Shown here piece by piece: positions 1 to 7,351 of a DNA stretch of 64,000 bases. The translations under genes and the position numbers were made by a program. Source of the stretch: Ignavibacteriales bacterium. GTDB lineage: Bacteria; Bacteroidota; Ignavibacteria; Ignavibacteriales; Ignavibacteriaceae. Within the stretch, counting starts at the first letter, position 1; every line of letters starts with the position of its first letter. The DNA is taken from assembly GCA_016709155.1 (NCBI GenBank), contig JADJEI010000001.1, positions 992,001 through 1,056,000 of the forward strand. Direction: 5' to 3'. The notes under the pieces were generated by a model. That model had not been told where the DNA came from and made no database searches. It saw only the letters and a list, made by a program, of their open reading frames with translations.

Positions 1-674
1 ATAAAATTGAATTGCTCTATCAATTTGGTGTTGACGGCTTAAATGTAAGTCTTGATACGTTGAGTAAGAATAAATTCATTGCAATAACCGGCAAAGATTA
101 TTTTGAAGAAACTCTTGCAGCAATTCAGAAAGCTGTTACAATTGGTTTTAAGTCAGTCAAGATTAATATGGTAATTATTAAAAATATAAATGATAATGAG
201 TTGAATACATTCATTGATTATTTCAAATCATATCCAATCACTCTTCGGTTTATTGAATATATGCCGTTTGCCGGAAATCAATGGGATAATTCAAAATTCA
301 TAAGCTGGCGGGAAATGAAATCTGATATTGAAAAGAATTTTTCTTTAAATGAAATTGAAAACGAGGGGAAAGTATCAAAGGATTATTTTGTTGATGGAAT
401 GAATCTTAAAATAGGGTTTATCAGTTCAATGTCAGATCATTTTTGTGATAGCTGCAATCGTTTACGAATAACTGCAACTGGACAAATAAAAAATTGTCTC
501 TTCTCAAATCCATCTGAAATGAATTTAAAATCTTTGTTGGCTGATGAATCAAATTCAGATGAAGTAATTGTTGAGTTCATAAAAAATTCATTGCAAGCAA
601 AATGGCTAAAGCATCCAAGTGCGGATGAATTATCAAAACTAAATCAAAACAATATGATGAGTATTGGCGGATGA
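1..674 (+). CDS. moaA: GTP 3',8-cyclase MoaA, 3' part (truncated by window edge)
   Basis: This is the C-terminal about 223 residues of the radical-SAM enzyme that starts molybdenum-cofactor synthesis, converting GTP to 3',8-cyclo-dihydro-GTP. The reading frame is open to the first base of the window, so the N-terminal radical-SAM CxxxCxxC motif lies outside. The second, C-terminal [4Fe-4S] site is visible: two cysteines in the FCDSCNRLRIT segment and a third 13 residues later in KNCLF. The protein ends in the Gly-Gly tail that MoaA inserts near its active site. Its stop overlaps the start of moaC (ATGA), which indicates translational coupling in the operon moaA-moaC-MOSC-moeA-mobA. The identification is firm; only the true start is unseen. 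Confidence 0.96.
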   Translation, partial: KIELLYQFGVDGLNVSLDTLSKNKFIAITGKDYFEETLAAIQKAVTIGFKSVKINMVIIKNINDNELNTFIDYFKSYPITLRFIEYMPFAGNQWDNSKFISWREMKSDIEKNFSLNEIENEGKVSKDYFVDGMNLKIGFISSMSDHFCDSCNRLRITATGQIKNCLFSNPSEMNLKSLLADESNSDEVIVEFIKNSLQAKWLKHPSADELSKLNQNNMMSIGG

Positions 675-1147
675 AGAAAAAATTATCTCACATAAACAAC
701 ACAGGCAAAGCAGAAATGGTTGATGTTTCTGAAAAAGAAATTACAACCCGCACTGCCGAAGCCTATGCCGAAGTAAAAGTATCGAAAGAAATTTTTAACG
801 CGATTAAAAACAACACGGTAAAAAAAGGTGACGTGCTTTCAATTGCAAAGTTTGCCGGAATTCAAGCAGCAAAGAAAACGAGTGAGCTGATTCCACTCTG
901 CCACAATATTTTCATTTCAAAAGTTGATATTGAGCTTAAGTTGAATCAAAAAAAATCTTCAGTTGAGATTACATCATTTGCAAAAACCACTGCACAAACC
1001 GGAATTGAAATGGAAGCATTTACAGCAGTTTCAGCCGCGGCTCTTACAGTCTACGATATGTGCAAAGTCATTGATAAAGCAATGGTTATCGGAGAAATAA
1101 AACTGCGCAGTAAATCTGGCGGGAAAAGCGGTGATTATTTCTATTAA
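671..1147 (+). CDS. moaC: Cyclic pyranopterin monophosphate synthase MoaC
   Basis: MoaC rearranges the MoaA product to cyclic pyranopterin monophosphate. At 158 residues it has the usual family length. Family signatures are all present: LIPLCH at residues 73-78, GIEMEAFTAVSAAALTVYDM at about 111-130 and the KSGGKSG tail at 148-154, with the catalytic-type Lys and Asp residues in the last two segments. The ATG lies inside the end of moaA (4-bp ATGA overlap). No moaD, moaE or moaB gene is visible in the window, so the molybdopterin-synthase subunits must be encoded elsewhere. Confidence 0.97.
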   Translation: MKKKLSHINNTGKAEMVDVSEKEITTRTAEAYAEVKVSKEIFNAIKNNTVKKGDVLSIAKFAGIQAAKKTSELIPLCHNIFISKVDIELKLNQKKSSVEITSFAKTTAQTGIEMEAFTAVSAAALTVYDMCKVIDKAMVIGEIKLRSKSGGKSGDYFY

Positions 1148-1179
1148 AAATAATATCACAATAAAGAAGGAATCAAATT

Positions 1180-1668
1180 ATGGTACAAGAAATAGAAAGC
1201 GTTATAAATAAGATACAACCACATAAAAATCTTGCAGGCAAAATAGCTGCAATCTCTATAAGTAAAAAGAGAGGCATTCCAAAAACTAATGTACCGTCCG
1301 CTCGATTGATTGAGAATTATGGAATTGATGGAGATGCTCACGCCGGGAATTGGCATAGGCAGGTTAGTTTGTTACCGCTTGAAAGCATTGAAAAAATGCG
1401 AATGGCAGGGTTACCTAAATTACGCTCCGGTGCATTTGCAGAAAATCTTACCATTGAAGGCATTACCTTGAACCAATTGCCGGTTGGTACAAAATTAAAA
1501 ATCGGTAATTCGATTTTAATGGAGGTTACACAAATTGGTAAGGAATGCCACAGCAAGTGCGCTATATTCTTTAAGGTAGGAGATTGTGTAATGCCTCGCG
1601 AAGGAATATTTGCAAAAGTTATTTTTGGCGGTGAAATTTTTGTTAATGATGAAATTATTATATCGTAG
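1180..1668 (+). CDS. MOSC domain protein (molybdenum cofactor sulfurase-like)
   Basis: This is a stand-alone MOSC domain of 162 residues. The segment GDAHAGNWHRQVSLL (51-65), FAENL (86-90) and GKECHSKC (120-127, Cys123 and Cys127) match the MOSC pattern, in which a conserved cysteine is thought to carry sulfur to metal cofactors. It sits between moaC and moeA, a place where MoaB/MogA-like or MOSC proteins are often found, so a role in Moco sulfuration or delivery is inferred. A good Shine-Dalgarno (AAGAAGGAA at about 1163-1171) precedes the ATG. No frame damage or unusual composition was noticed. The exact substrate enzyme cannot be told from sequence. Confidence 0.88.
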   Translation: MVQEIESVINKIQPHKNLAGKIAAISISKKRGIPKTNVPSARLIENYGIDGDAHAGNWHRQVSLLPLESIEKMRMAGLPKLRSGAFAENLTIEGITLNQLPVGTKLKIGNSILMEVTQIGKECHSKCAIFFKVGDCVMPREGIFAKVIFGGEIFVNDEIIIS

Positions 1669-1691
1669 AACAGATTAGTAATCTGTTCTAC
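1665..1691. repeat. Perfect 13-bp inverted repeat (GTAG-ACAGATT palindrome)
   Basis: The arms GTAGAACAGATTA and TAATCTGTTCTAC flank a single G. The palindrome starts at the stop codon of the MOSC gene and ends 17 bp before moeA. A related palindrome occurs at 6035-6054, also between two genes of one operon, so this looks like a dispersed REP-like unit rather than a terminator: there is no T run and the downstream gene belongs to the same operon. Confidence 0.75.
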
Positions 1692-1708
1692 AATAATTTG
1701 GAGCATCT

Positions 1709-2911
1709 ATGTATACATATAACGAAGCGCTCGAAATAATTAAAAATGAAATTGTGATATTAACTTTGCACACAGAAGAAGTTTATCTTCTTGATTCTGT
1801 AAATCGAATTTTGGCTGAAGATATAATATCCGATGTTGATCTTCCGCCGTTCGATAACTCTGCAATGGATGGATACGCAATAAAATTTAGTGAAAGAAAT
1901 AAGTGGAATATCATCGGTGAAATTTCAGCAGGGAATTATTCTTCAATCAATCTTTCTGAAACTGATACTGTTTTAATCACAACTGGAAGCAAAATTCCAA
2001 TTGAGGCTGATACAGTCATTCCGATTGAAGACTTATTTGTCGAAGGAAATATTCTGCATTTAAAACCAGATGCGTTTTATAAAAAAGAAATGAACATTCG
2101 AAAGCAAGGAAATGATTTGAAGAAAAATGAAGTAGCTGTTTCTCGCTTTACAAAAATAGATGCAAAAACAATTGCGGTTCTTGCAAGCTGCGGAAAAGAA
2201 AAAGTAAAGGTTTACAACAAATTAAAATTTGCGATAATGGCTACTGGTGATGAACTTATACCGATCAATGAGAAACCGACAGAAGATAAACTGCGCGTGT
2301 CAAATATTTATTCGCTTTATGCTGCCATTAAGGAAATGAATAACACAGTTATCAATCTTGGCTTTACAAAAGATGATCGTAAAATTATTAGTGAAAAGAT
2401 CCGGACAGCATTATCAATGAATATTGATGTTTTAATAACAACGGGTGGAGTTTCTGTCGGTAAATACGATTTCCTGAAAGAAGTTTTTGAAGAACAGGGA
2501 GTGAAAGAAAAATTCTGGAAGGTAAATATTAAACCGGGCAAACCGATTTACTTTGGCGTTTACACAAAAGATGATAGAAGAATTTTAGTTTTCGGATTAC
2601 CGGGCAATCCGGTTTCATCATTGGTAAACTTTTATGTATTTATAAAATCTGCAATTGATCAGATATCTAATCAGAAATCACTGGATAAAGTTACCGCAAC
2701 ATTATTAAACGATTTGAAAAAGAAAGATGGTAAAAGACATTTTTCGCGAGGGATCATTCAATATGAAGAGAATGAGTTTAAAGTAACATCAGAATTTTCT
2801 CAGTCATCGGGAAATCTTGTTGAAATGAGTCGAGCTAATTGTTTAATTGAAATAGAAGAAGAGAGAACAAATCCTAAAAAAGGAGAAAGAGTAAATTGTA
2901 TACTGATATAA
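1709..2911 (+). CDS. moeA: Molybdopterin molybdenumtransferase MoeA
   Basis: MoeA inserts molybdate into adenylylated molybdopterin, the last general step of Moco synthesis. The 400-residue length is normal. Visible landmarks are PPFDNSAMDGYA (46-57), a TTGGVSVGKYDF segment (244-255) with the loop that binds the pterin phosphate, KPGKP (275-279) and GLPGNPVSS (296-304). The C-terminal domain IV after about residue 325 is also present. The gene follows the small palindrome at 1665-1691, and its end overlaps mobA by 16 bp, so the two are probably translated together. Confidence 0.97.
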   Translation: MYTYNEALEIIKNEIVILTLHTEEVYLLDSVNRILAEDIISDVDLPPFDNSAMDGYAIKFSERNKWNIIGEISAGNYSSINLSETDTVLITTGSKIPIEADTVIPIEDLFVEGNILHLKPDAFYKKEMNIRKQGNDLKKNEVAVSRFTKIDAKTIAVLASCGKEKVKVYNKLKFAIMATGDELIPINEKPTEDKLRVSNIYSLYAAIKEMNNTVINLGFTKDDRKIISEKIRTALSMNIDVLITTGGVSVGKYDFLKEVFEEQGVKEKFWKVNIKPGKPIYFGVYTKDDRRILVFGLPGNPVSSLVNFYVFIKSAIDQISNQKSLDKVTATLLNDLKKKDGKRHFSRGIIQYEENEFKVTSEFSQSSGNLVEMSRANCLIEIEEERTNPKKGERVNCILI

Positions 2912-3495
2912 CCGGAGTGATTCTTGCAGGAGGGAAAAGCTCCCGAATGGGTACAAACAAATCATTTCTTAAACTCGGAAATAAAACTATCATTGAAAGA
3001 ATTGTCGATTTGATGAAATCAATTTTTTCTGATATAATTATAATCACAAATACAGCCGAAGATTATAAACACTTAAACCTATCTTTGTTTGAAGATATTT
3101 ATAAATGGAAAGGACCTTTAGCCGGCATTCATTCAGCGCTTGTGAATTCTTCAACAGAAAAAATATTTGTTCTGTCCTGCGATGTTCCTTTAATGAGTAA
3201 AGAAATGATTGAATACATTATTGAATACAAAAGTGACAAACCAATTAAATTTTGCGAAGCTGCTGGTTATCATCAACCGCTGGTTGGAGTTTATTCAAAA
3301 GAAATATTGAATGATGTGGAGAAATTTATATCATCAATGGAAGTAAGCGATAAATCATTCCATCGTTTCTTGAAGAGTGTTGATGTGGAGATAATTCATC
3401 CTAATGATTTATCTATTTATAATGACGAGATTTTTTTTAACGTGAATAAGAAAGACGATTATGAAAAACTTCTTACTATTACCAGGCAAAGTTAG
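2896..3495 (+). CDS. mobA: Molybdenum cofactor guanylyltransferase MobA
   Basis: MobA is the nucleotidyltransferase that joins GMP to Mo-molybdopterin to make the MGD form used by DMSO-reductase-family enzymes such as nitrate and formate reductases. It has the GTP-binding LAGGKSSRMG signature (10-19), GPLAGI (73-78) and the CDVP metal-binding segment (95-98, Asp96), and is 199 residues long. I take the TTG at 2896 because AAGGAGAAAG (2879-2888) lies 7 nt upstream and no ATG fits the conserved N-terminus. It overlaps moeA by 16 bp and is the last gene of the operon. Its presence implies bis-MGD enzymes in this organism. Confidence 0.94.
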   Translation: MYTDITGVILAGGKSSRMGTNKSFLKLGNKTIIERIVDLMKSIFSDIIIITNTAEDYKHLNLSLFEDIYKWKGPLAGIHSALVNSSTEKIFVLSCDVPLMSKEMIEYIIEYKSDKPIKFCEAAGYHQPLVGVYSKEILNDVEKFISSMEVSDKSFHRFLKSVDVEIIHPNDLSIYNDEIFFNVNKKDDYEKLLTITRQS

Positions 3496-3642
3496 ATTAA
3501 TTTTCTTATCGTCTAATCACATCAATACTAATCTCATGCCTTTTACTAATGTCCACAACTTAAGTACAAAAAACATTAAACAGCACATTTATTCCAGCTA
3601 AAAGATATTTATTAAATAATCAATAATAAATCATAAATTATT

Positions 3643-3939
3643 TCACATTCCCAATTGTTCTTTTGCTTCGCGGGTCATTTTATCAGGCGTCCATTGCGGT
3701 TCCCAAACTAGATTTATAACTACTTTTTTCTCAGGCTCTAAATGTCCGACTACATTTTCAACCCATGATGAAATACTGCTGTGCATGGGGCAGCCGGGCG
3801 TTGTTAATGTCATCGTAATAATGTTTTCTTCGTCGTTGGATTCAACTTCGTAAACAAGTCCGAGATCAACTATATTAATTCCAATCTCGGGATCAATAAC
3901 ACCTTTAAGTACTTCGAGTATTTCTTCTTTGTTTGCCAT
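3643..3939 (-). CDS. MIP18 family (DUF59) iron-sulfur assembly protein
   Basis: This is a 98-residue single-domain DUF59/MIP18 protein, related to SufT and PaaD, which help load Fe-S or other metal centres. The hallmark DPEIGINIVDLGLVY lies at 16-30 and the TPGCP motif with the conserved Cys50 at 47-51. The C-terminal VWEPQWTPDKMT segment is also typical. It is the last gene of a minus-strand cluster, 5 bp after the 12-helix membrane protein at 3945-5210, so it may mature a metal centre used by that redox cluster. The partner protein is an inference. Confidence 0.88.
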   Translation of the reverse strand: MANKEEILEVLKGVIDPEIGINIVDLGLVYEVESNDEENIITMTLTTPGCPMHSSISSWVENVVGHLEPEKKVVINLVWEPQWTPDKMTREAKEQLGM

Positions 3940-3944
3940 AGTTT

Positions 3945-5210
3945 TTACTTTCTGAAAATTGTTATCATATTGAATAAAAAAATTATTGAACTGATGAACA
4001 TCAATGAAAATGAAATCAACAATCCTGTTTCACTTCTAAACGATAATGAATATAGAGATCCAAAAATCGCTGTAATCATTAAATAGAATCCAACCTGTGC
4101 AGACTTTTCATTAAACATATCTTTTAACATTGGGACTTTTTCAATACCGACTTTACTGCTGTATTTATGATACCATACGAGGAACGGAACGATCTTGTAC
4201 ATTTGCCCAACAATCAGTATTGATATAAAACCGAAGATTATCATATAACCATAAACTAAAGTTATGTTGATAATATTTTCATAATCAACAAAAGCAATAA
4301 AGGTACCAAGCAAAGTTGTTAGTCCGAACATCAAGTATGCAACTGAAGAAAACCTGATCCCAATATCAAACTTTTTTCTGATTCTGTTTTTAAAGATGAT
4401 ATTAATTTGAAGTAGAAAAAATAATATTCCTAAAACTATTAATGCGATGAAAATGTAGTAAAGAAAAGTAGTGTCTTTGTAATGCATTATTGTAGAAATG
4501 CCGAGCAGACCAATGTTGATCATCCATAATGCCCGATTTCCATTTGTAAGCGCAAAGCCATGCGAGAGTGTAAACATCGGGATAAGCTTGAATGAAACTC
4601 CCATAATCACCATTGAAACCCAGCCGATAAAAGCAATGTGTGCATGCAAATTTAGATATTGAAGATGATCTAATTTTATGTACGGTGTCCAAAGATTAAT
4701 TGCCAGTAATAATCCGGCAATTGCAGTAACAATCAAATAAAAAATTGCTGAGGCGAGATACCATGCTGTAACATTCCACTTCTTTACGCTTTTCATTGTA
4801 GCGATTATGTTGAATGAAAAAATGGACATTGCAAGATTAAGAAGTATTGCGGATGCCGTCATAATAATTCCGGTATCAAAAACCCAGAAGCAATAAACCA
4901 GACCGATAACACCGGGCATGTAAATCCAGAATTGAATCTCAGCAAGTTTTTCGCTGAACAATTTTGTTTCAAGCACAACCGGAACAAGCTGAAACATCGC
5001 ACCAAAAATTATCATCGTTATCCAGCCAAGTGTTGCAACGTGATTGATTGATAATATTTTTGGCTGAAAATGATGCCCGTCAATTGAAGAATAGTTGAGT
5101 AATAAAAGCAGGTTAAGAACAACAAAGGAAATTATAGCTGCGGTAAAATATTTCGCAACAATTCTAAAAGGAGGCGCATAAGCAGAAACTATTGATTCGG
5201 ATTGAATCAT
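3945..5210 (-). CDS. 12-helix heme-copper oxidase / NnrS-like membrane protein
   Basis: This integral membrane protein has 421 residues and about 12 predicted helices. Histidines fall where heme-copper-type proteins place them: His57 in NHVATLGW, His189 and His191 in LHAHIAFIGW and His348 in VWYHKY. The full six-histidine set of a working CcoN/NorB subunit is not seen (only one His in the late helix, no HxH pair), so oxidase or NO-reductase activity is unproven. NnrS-type proteins of nitrogen-oxide stress share this architecture. It lies 2 bp after the DUF1858-DUF2249 gene and 5 bp before the MIP18 gene, under an apparent Crp/Fnr operator, which supports a role in nitrogen-oxide or low-oxygen respiration. 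The exact function is unknown. Confidence 0.7.
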   Translation of the reverse strand: MIQSESIVSAYAPPFRIVAKYFTAAIISFVVLNLLLLLNYSSIDGHHFQPKILSINHVATLGWITMIIFGAMFQLVPVVLETKLFSEKLAEIQFWIYMPGVIGLVYCFWVFDTGIIMTASAILLNLAMSIFSFNIIATMKSVKKWNVTAWYLASAIFYLIVTAIAGLLLAINLWTPYIKLDHLQYLNLHAHIAFIGWVSMVIMGVSFKLIPMFTLSHGFALTNGNRALWMINIGLLGISTIMHYKDTTFLYYIFIALIVLGILFFLLQINIIFKNRIRKKFDIGIRFSSVAYLMFGLTTLLGTFIAFVDYENIINITLVYGYMIIFGFISILIVGQMYKIVPFLVWYHKYSSKVGIEKVPMLKDMFNEKSAQVGFYLMITAIFGSLYSLSFRSETGLLISFSLMFISSIIFLFNMITIFRK

Positions 5211-5212
5211 AA

Positions 5213-6025
5213 TTAAGCATTCCTCTTTTTCGTTATTACGACCTTATAATAATTTTCTTCAATTTTATTTGATACTGCTTCGTACCCTCTTTCTTCCAGC
5301 TTAGGATAAAGCATCATCGGTTCGCGGTGATGATGAACTAACAGAAGAGTATTCTCATCAACCTGCGGCAGCGTTTCAAGTATTTTTATCATTGGTTCAG
5401 GTGGAACAAGTTCCCGCACATCTAATTCAATTACATTTTTATAATCAGTTTCATTTAAAGATGTTTTCTGCTTTTCAGAATTATCATTCTGAACTGCTTC
5501 CTTATTTTTATAAAAATAAATTCTAAACAAACCGTTTTCTTTTTCAGTCCAGTGTTCAAAACCTTTTTTAGCTAATACAGAATAAAGAGGAATAGGTTCA
5601 AAAGAATTTATGATTAATAACACTTCATCATCTTTTATTTCCTTTACAGCAGCCATAATATTTTGAAAAGGGTCAACGCCTGATTCCAATATCGGACGGA
5701 CATCAAGTTGACGAATTTTTTCCGCGTTGATTTGATCAATAATGTTCGGTTTTTGATTTTTTGTTTCTTCGTTATTCATTTTCTTACTTTGGATTTTTTC
5801 AAGTTCAGTAGAAATATTTATTATTTTATTTAATTCGAAAAGCAGGTTGTATAAATCCACACCTGCAATTGAAGCTGCTTGCTCAACTGTTACTCTGCTT
5901 GCAAATGTCTTTCTGAGAATTTTATTATTCAACTTTTTAAAATGCGGACTAACTTTTATCAACACATCCAGAGTTTGGGGATGCTCAGAAAGCATTTTCG
6001 ATATTTTTAAATCCTTGGTTATCAT
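5213..6025 (-). CDS. DUF1858 + two DUF2249 domains, redox cluster protein
   Basis: This is a three-domain cytoplasmic protein of 270 residues. The N-terminal about 65 residues (ISKMLSEHPQTLDVLIKVSPHF) match DUF1858, a small helical domain. Two DUF2249 (TusA-like) repeats follow, each starting with an LDVR motif (107-110 and 201-204) and containing the turn FEPIPLY (142-148) or HREPMMLY (233-240). A charged linker of about 30 residues joins them. DUF2249 proteins commonly accompany nitrite/NO reductase and NnrS genes. The gene stops 3 bp before the membrane protein start. No enzymatic residues can be assigned; ligand binding or sulfur/redox chaperoning is a guess. Confidence 0.82.
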   Translation of the reverse strand: MITKDLKISKMLSEHPQTLDVLIKVSPHFKKLNNKILRKTFASRVTVEQAASIAGVDLYNLLFELNKIINISTELEKIQSKKMNNEETKNQKPNIIDQINAEKIRQLDVRPILESGVDPFQNIMAAVKEIKDDEVLLIINSFEPIPLYSVLAKKGFEHWTEKENGLFRIYFYKNKEAVQNDNSEKQKTSLNETDYKNVIELDVRELVPPEPMIKILETLPQVDENTLLLVHHHREPMMLYPKLEERGYEAVSNKIEENYYKVVITKKRNA

Positions 6026-6034
6026 AAACGAGAT

Positions 6035-6054
6035 GCACAGATTAAAATCTGTGC
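6035..6054. repeat. GCACAGATT palindrome in intergenic gap
   Basis: The arms GCACAGATT and AATCTGTGC are separated by AA. The palindrome fills the 36-bp gap between the two DUF2249 genes. On the minus strand it is preceded by CTCGTA, so the shared core with 1665-1691 is GTAG(A/C)ACAGATT. It has no T run, so it is not a good intrinsic terminator; it may moderate transcript decay within the operon. Confidence 0.65.
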
Positions 6055-6061
6055 TACGAGT

Positions 6062-6289
6062 TTATTTTTTAGAAATATTAACGCGCCAAACTTCAGGACC
6101 CTTTTCCACGTACTCCCAACCAAACTGATTCGGTCTTTCAGCATTAAACTGATAATATAACGGCATTGGATCGTGATCATTAACCAATTGAAATCCTTCG
6201 CCATTTTTTAGTTCATCGAAAGTTGCAAAAATTGTTGGATGTTTTTCACGAACGGGAACTGGACGAATATCAAGTTGTTTTAATTCCAA
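6062..6289 (-). CDS. DUF2249 domain protein (start reassigned to TTG)
   Basis: This is a single DUF2249 domain of 75 residues with LDIRPVP near the start and the NDHDPMPLYYQ turn, matching the two repeats in the next gene. The longest frame begins with ATG at 6331, but I choose the TTG at 6289. A perfect AAAGGAG ribosome site lies 6 nt upstream of it, the residues upstream of it are not conserved-looking, and the ATG at 6331 falls inside the predicted -7 promoter element. It is first in the operon leading to the DUF1858-DUF2249, membrane and MIP18 genes. Its function is unknown; TusA-like fold proteins often carry sulfur or bind redox partners. Confidence 0.8.
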   Translation of the reverse strand: MELKQLDIRPVPVREKHPTIFATFDELKNGEGFQLVNDHDPMPLYYQFNAERPNQFGWEYVEKGPEVWRVNISKK

Positions 6290-6295
6290 ATTAAA

Positions 6296-6300
6296 CTCCT
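6296..6300 (-). promoter_or_regulatory. Ribosome binding site deciding the TTG start
   Basis: AGGAG (AAAAGGAG in context on the minus strand) lies 6 nt from the TTG at 6289. No such sequence precedes the upstream ATG at 6331. Confidence 0.7.
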
Positions 6301-6324
6301 TTTGTTTTATAGATTGTTCTAATC

Positions 6325-6332
6325 CAAACATA
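6325..6332 (-). promoter_or_regulatory. Bacteroidota -7 promoter element TATGTTTG
   Basis: The minus-strand octamer TATGTTTG matches the TAnnTTTG consensus of Bacteroidota primary-sigma promoters exactly. It predicts a start of transcription near 6320, about 31 nt ahead of the TTG start codon. The operator centred at 6361.5 would then be near -41.5, the standard class II activator position. Confidence 0.6.
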
Positions 6333-6355
6333 GCAGATACAATATAGAATTTCCT

Positions 6356-6367
6356 TGACTTAAGTCA
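6356..6367. promoter_or_regulatory. Crp/Fnr-type operator (TTGAC-N4-GTCAg)
   Basis: This is a perfect 12-bp palindrome TGACTTAAGTCA, extended by T on one side, so it reads TTGAC-TTAA-GTCAG. The spacing is that of the Fnr consensus TTGAT-N4-ATCAA. The regulator encoded just upstream (6435-7154) carries ETLSR in its recognition helix, the same class of contact residues (E-x-x-S-R) used by Fnr for such half sites. Position and regulator proximity make local activation of the DUF2249 operon likely. Confidence 0.65.
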
Positions 6368-6434
6368 GATTTAGTGCTTTTTAAAGATAGATTTGGAATT
6401 GAAGTAAAGCGGTTCGGAATTGATGAAAATATTT

Positions 6435-7154
6435 TTACTTAGCCAGGTCCTTTAATCGTTTCATATCATTTACAAAAATCTTTTTTCCGTTAACACGGAT
6501 TATCCCTTCATCCTGCAGTTTTTTGAATGAGCGTGATAATGTCTCAGTTATTGTTCCAAGATAAGAAGCAATTGTGGATTTTGGAATTGTCAGTTTAACA
6601 AATGGTTCAGGCAATTTTTCCGTTCCGGAAGTTTTTATTTCTTTTAATAAATATTTTGACAAACGATTAGTCACCTCTTTTGAGGAAAGATCCTCGATCT
6701 GATTAACGAGTGCTTTTAACCTTTTGGCAAATCCGGCTAACATCTTTAATGAAATCTCAGGCTCTTTGCAGATAAGTTCAAGAAATTTTTCTTTCGGAAT
6801 AAAGAGAGTTAAACTTTCCTCAAGTGCCTCAGCACTAACTGGGTAGTTTCCGCCTTCAAATAAAGGGATATCTGCAAACGCGGTTAATGGACGAACAAGG
6901 TGCACAACAGATTCTTTTCCCTGACTCGATATTTTAAAAACTTTTACACTACCTTTTAGCAGAATATAGAATCCCAAATAAAAATCATCTTTATTAAATA
7001 TTAGTTCATGCTTATTAAAGCTTTTTAATTTACTGAATGAAGAAATTTTTCGTAATTGTTCAATGCTTAGTTCAGAAAATAATGGAATATCTCTTAGTGT
7101 AGATTTTTTTCCTTCATTCTCAATTGTTGATGATAACTGATTCATATTTCGCAT
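6435..7154 (-). CDS. Crp/Fnr family transcriptional regulator
   Basis: This 239-residue regulator has a cyclic-nucleotide-binding-like sensor domain (about 25-135), a dimer helix (about 137-165) and a winged helix-turn-helix (about 170-235). The recognition helix contains ETLSR at 204-208, Fnr-like. There is only one cysteine (Cys129), so it cannot bind an Fnr-type [4Fe-4S] cluster; a heme- or NO-responsive mode like DNR is possible but unproven. It is transcribed toward the DUF2249/heme-copper-like cluster and a matching operator lies between them. The start at 7154 has a second in-frame Met three codons later, which could be used instead. Confidence 0.9.
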   Translation of the reverse strand: MRNMNQLSSTIENEGKKSTLRDIPLFSELSIEQLRKISSFSKLKSFNKHELIFNKDDFYLGFYILLKGSVKVFKISSQGKESVVHLVRPLTAFADIPLFEGGNYPVSAEALEESLTLFIPKEKFLELICKEPEISLKMLAGFAKRLKALVNQIEDLSSKEVTNRLSKYLLKEIKTSGTEKLPEPFVKLTIPKSTIASYLGTITETLSRSFKKLQDEGIIRVNGKKIFVNDMKRLKDLAK

Positions 7155-7351
7155 TGCGTCTTCGACACGACAAGAATTTGTTAAAAATAATATTATTTTC
7201 TTAAGTGTAAATAATAAACATTGTGGTTATTACGCAATTAAAATAAAAGGAATCAAACTCAATTTTCTTTCATTTTATGAATTAACTAATAATATTATTT
7301 TGAAGTCAGAATAAGTAATTGATTCATTGATTAAATACCAACGAGGATTCT

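Noticed and set aside
6290..6331. ATG at 6331 as start of the DUF2249 gene
   Set aside because: No ribosome site, and it lies within the likely -7 promoter element; TTG at 6289 has AAAGGAG at optimal distance.
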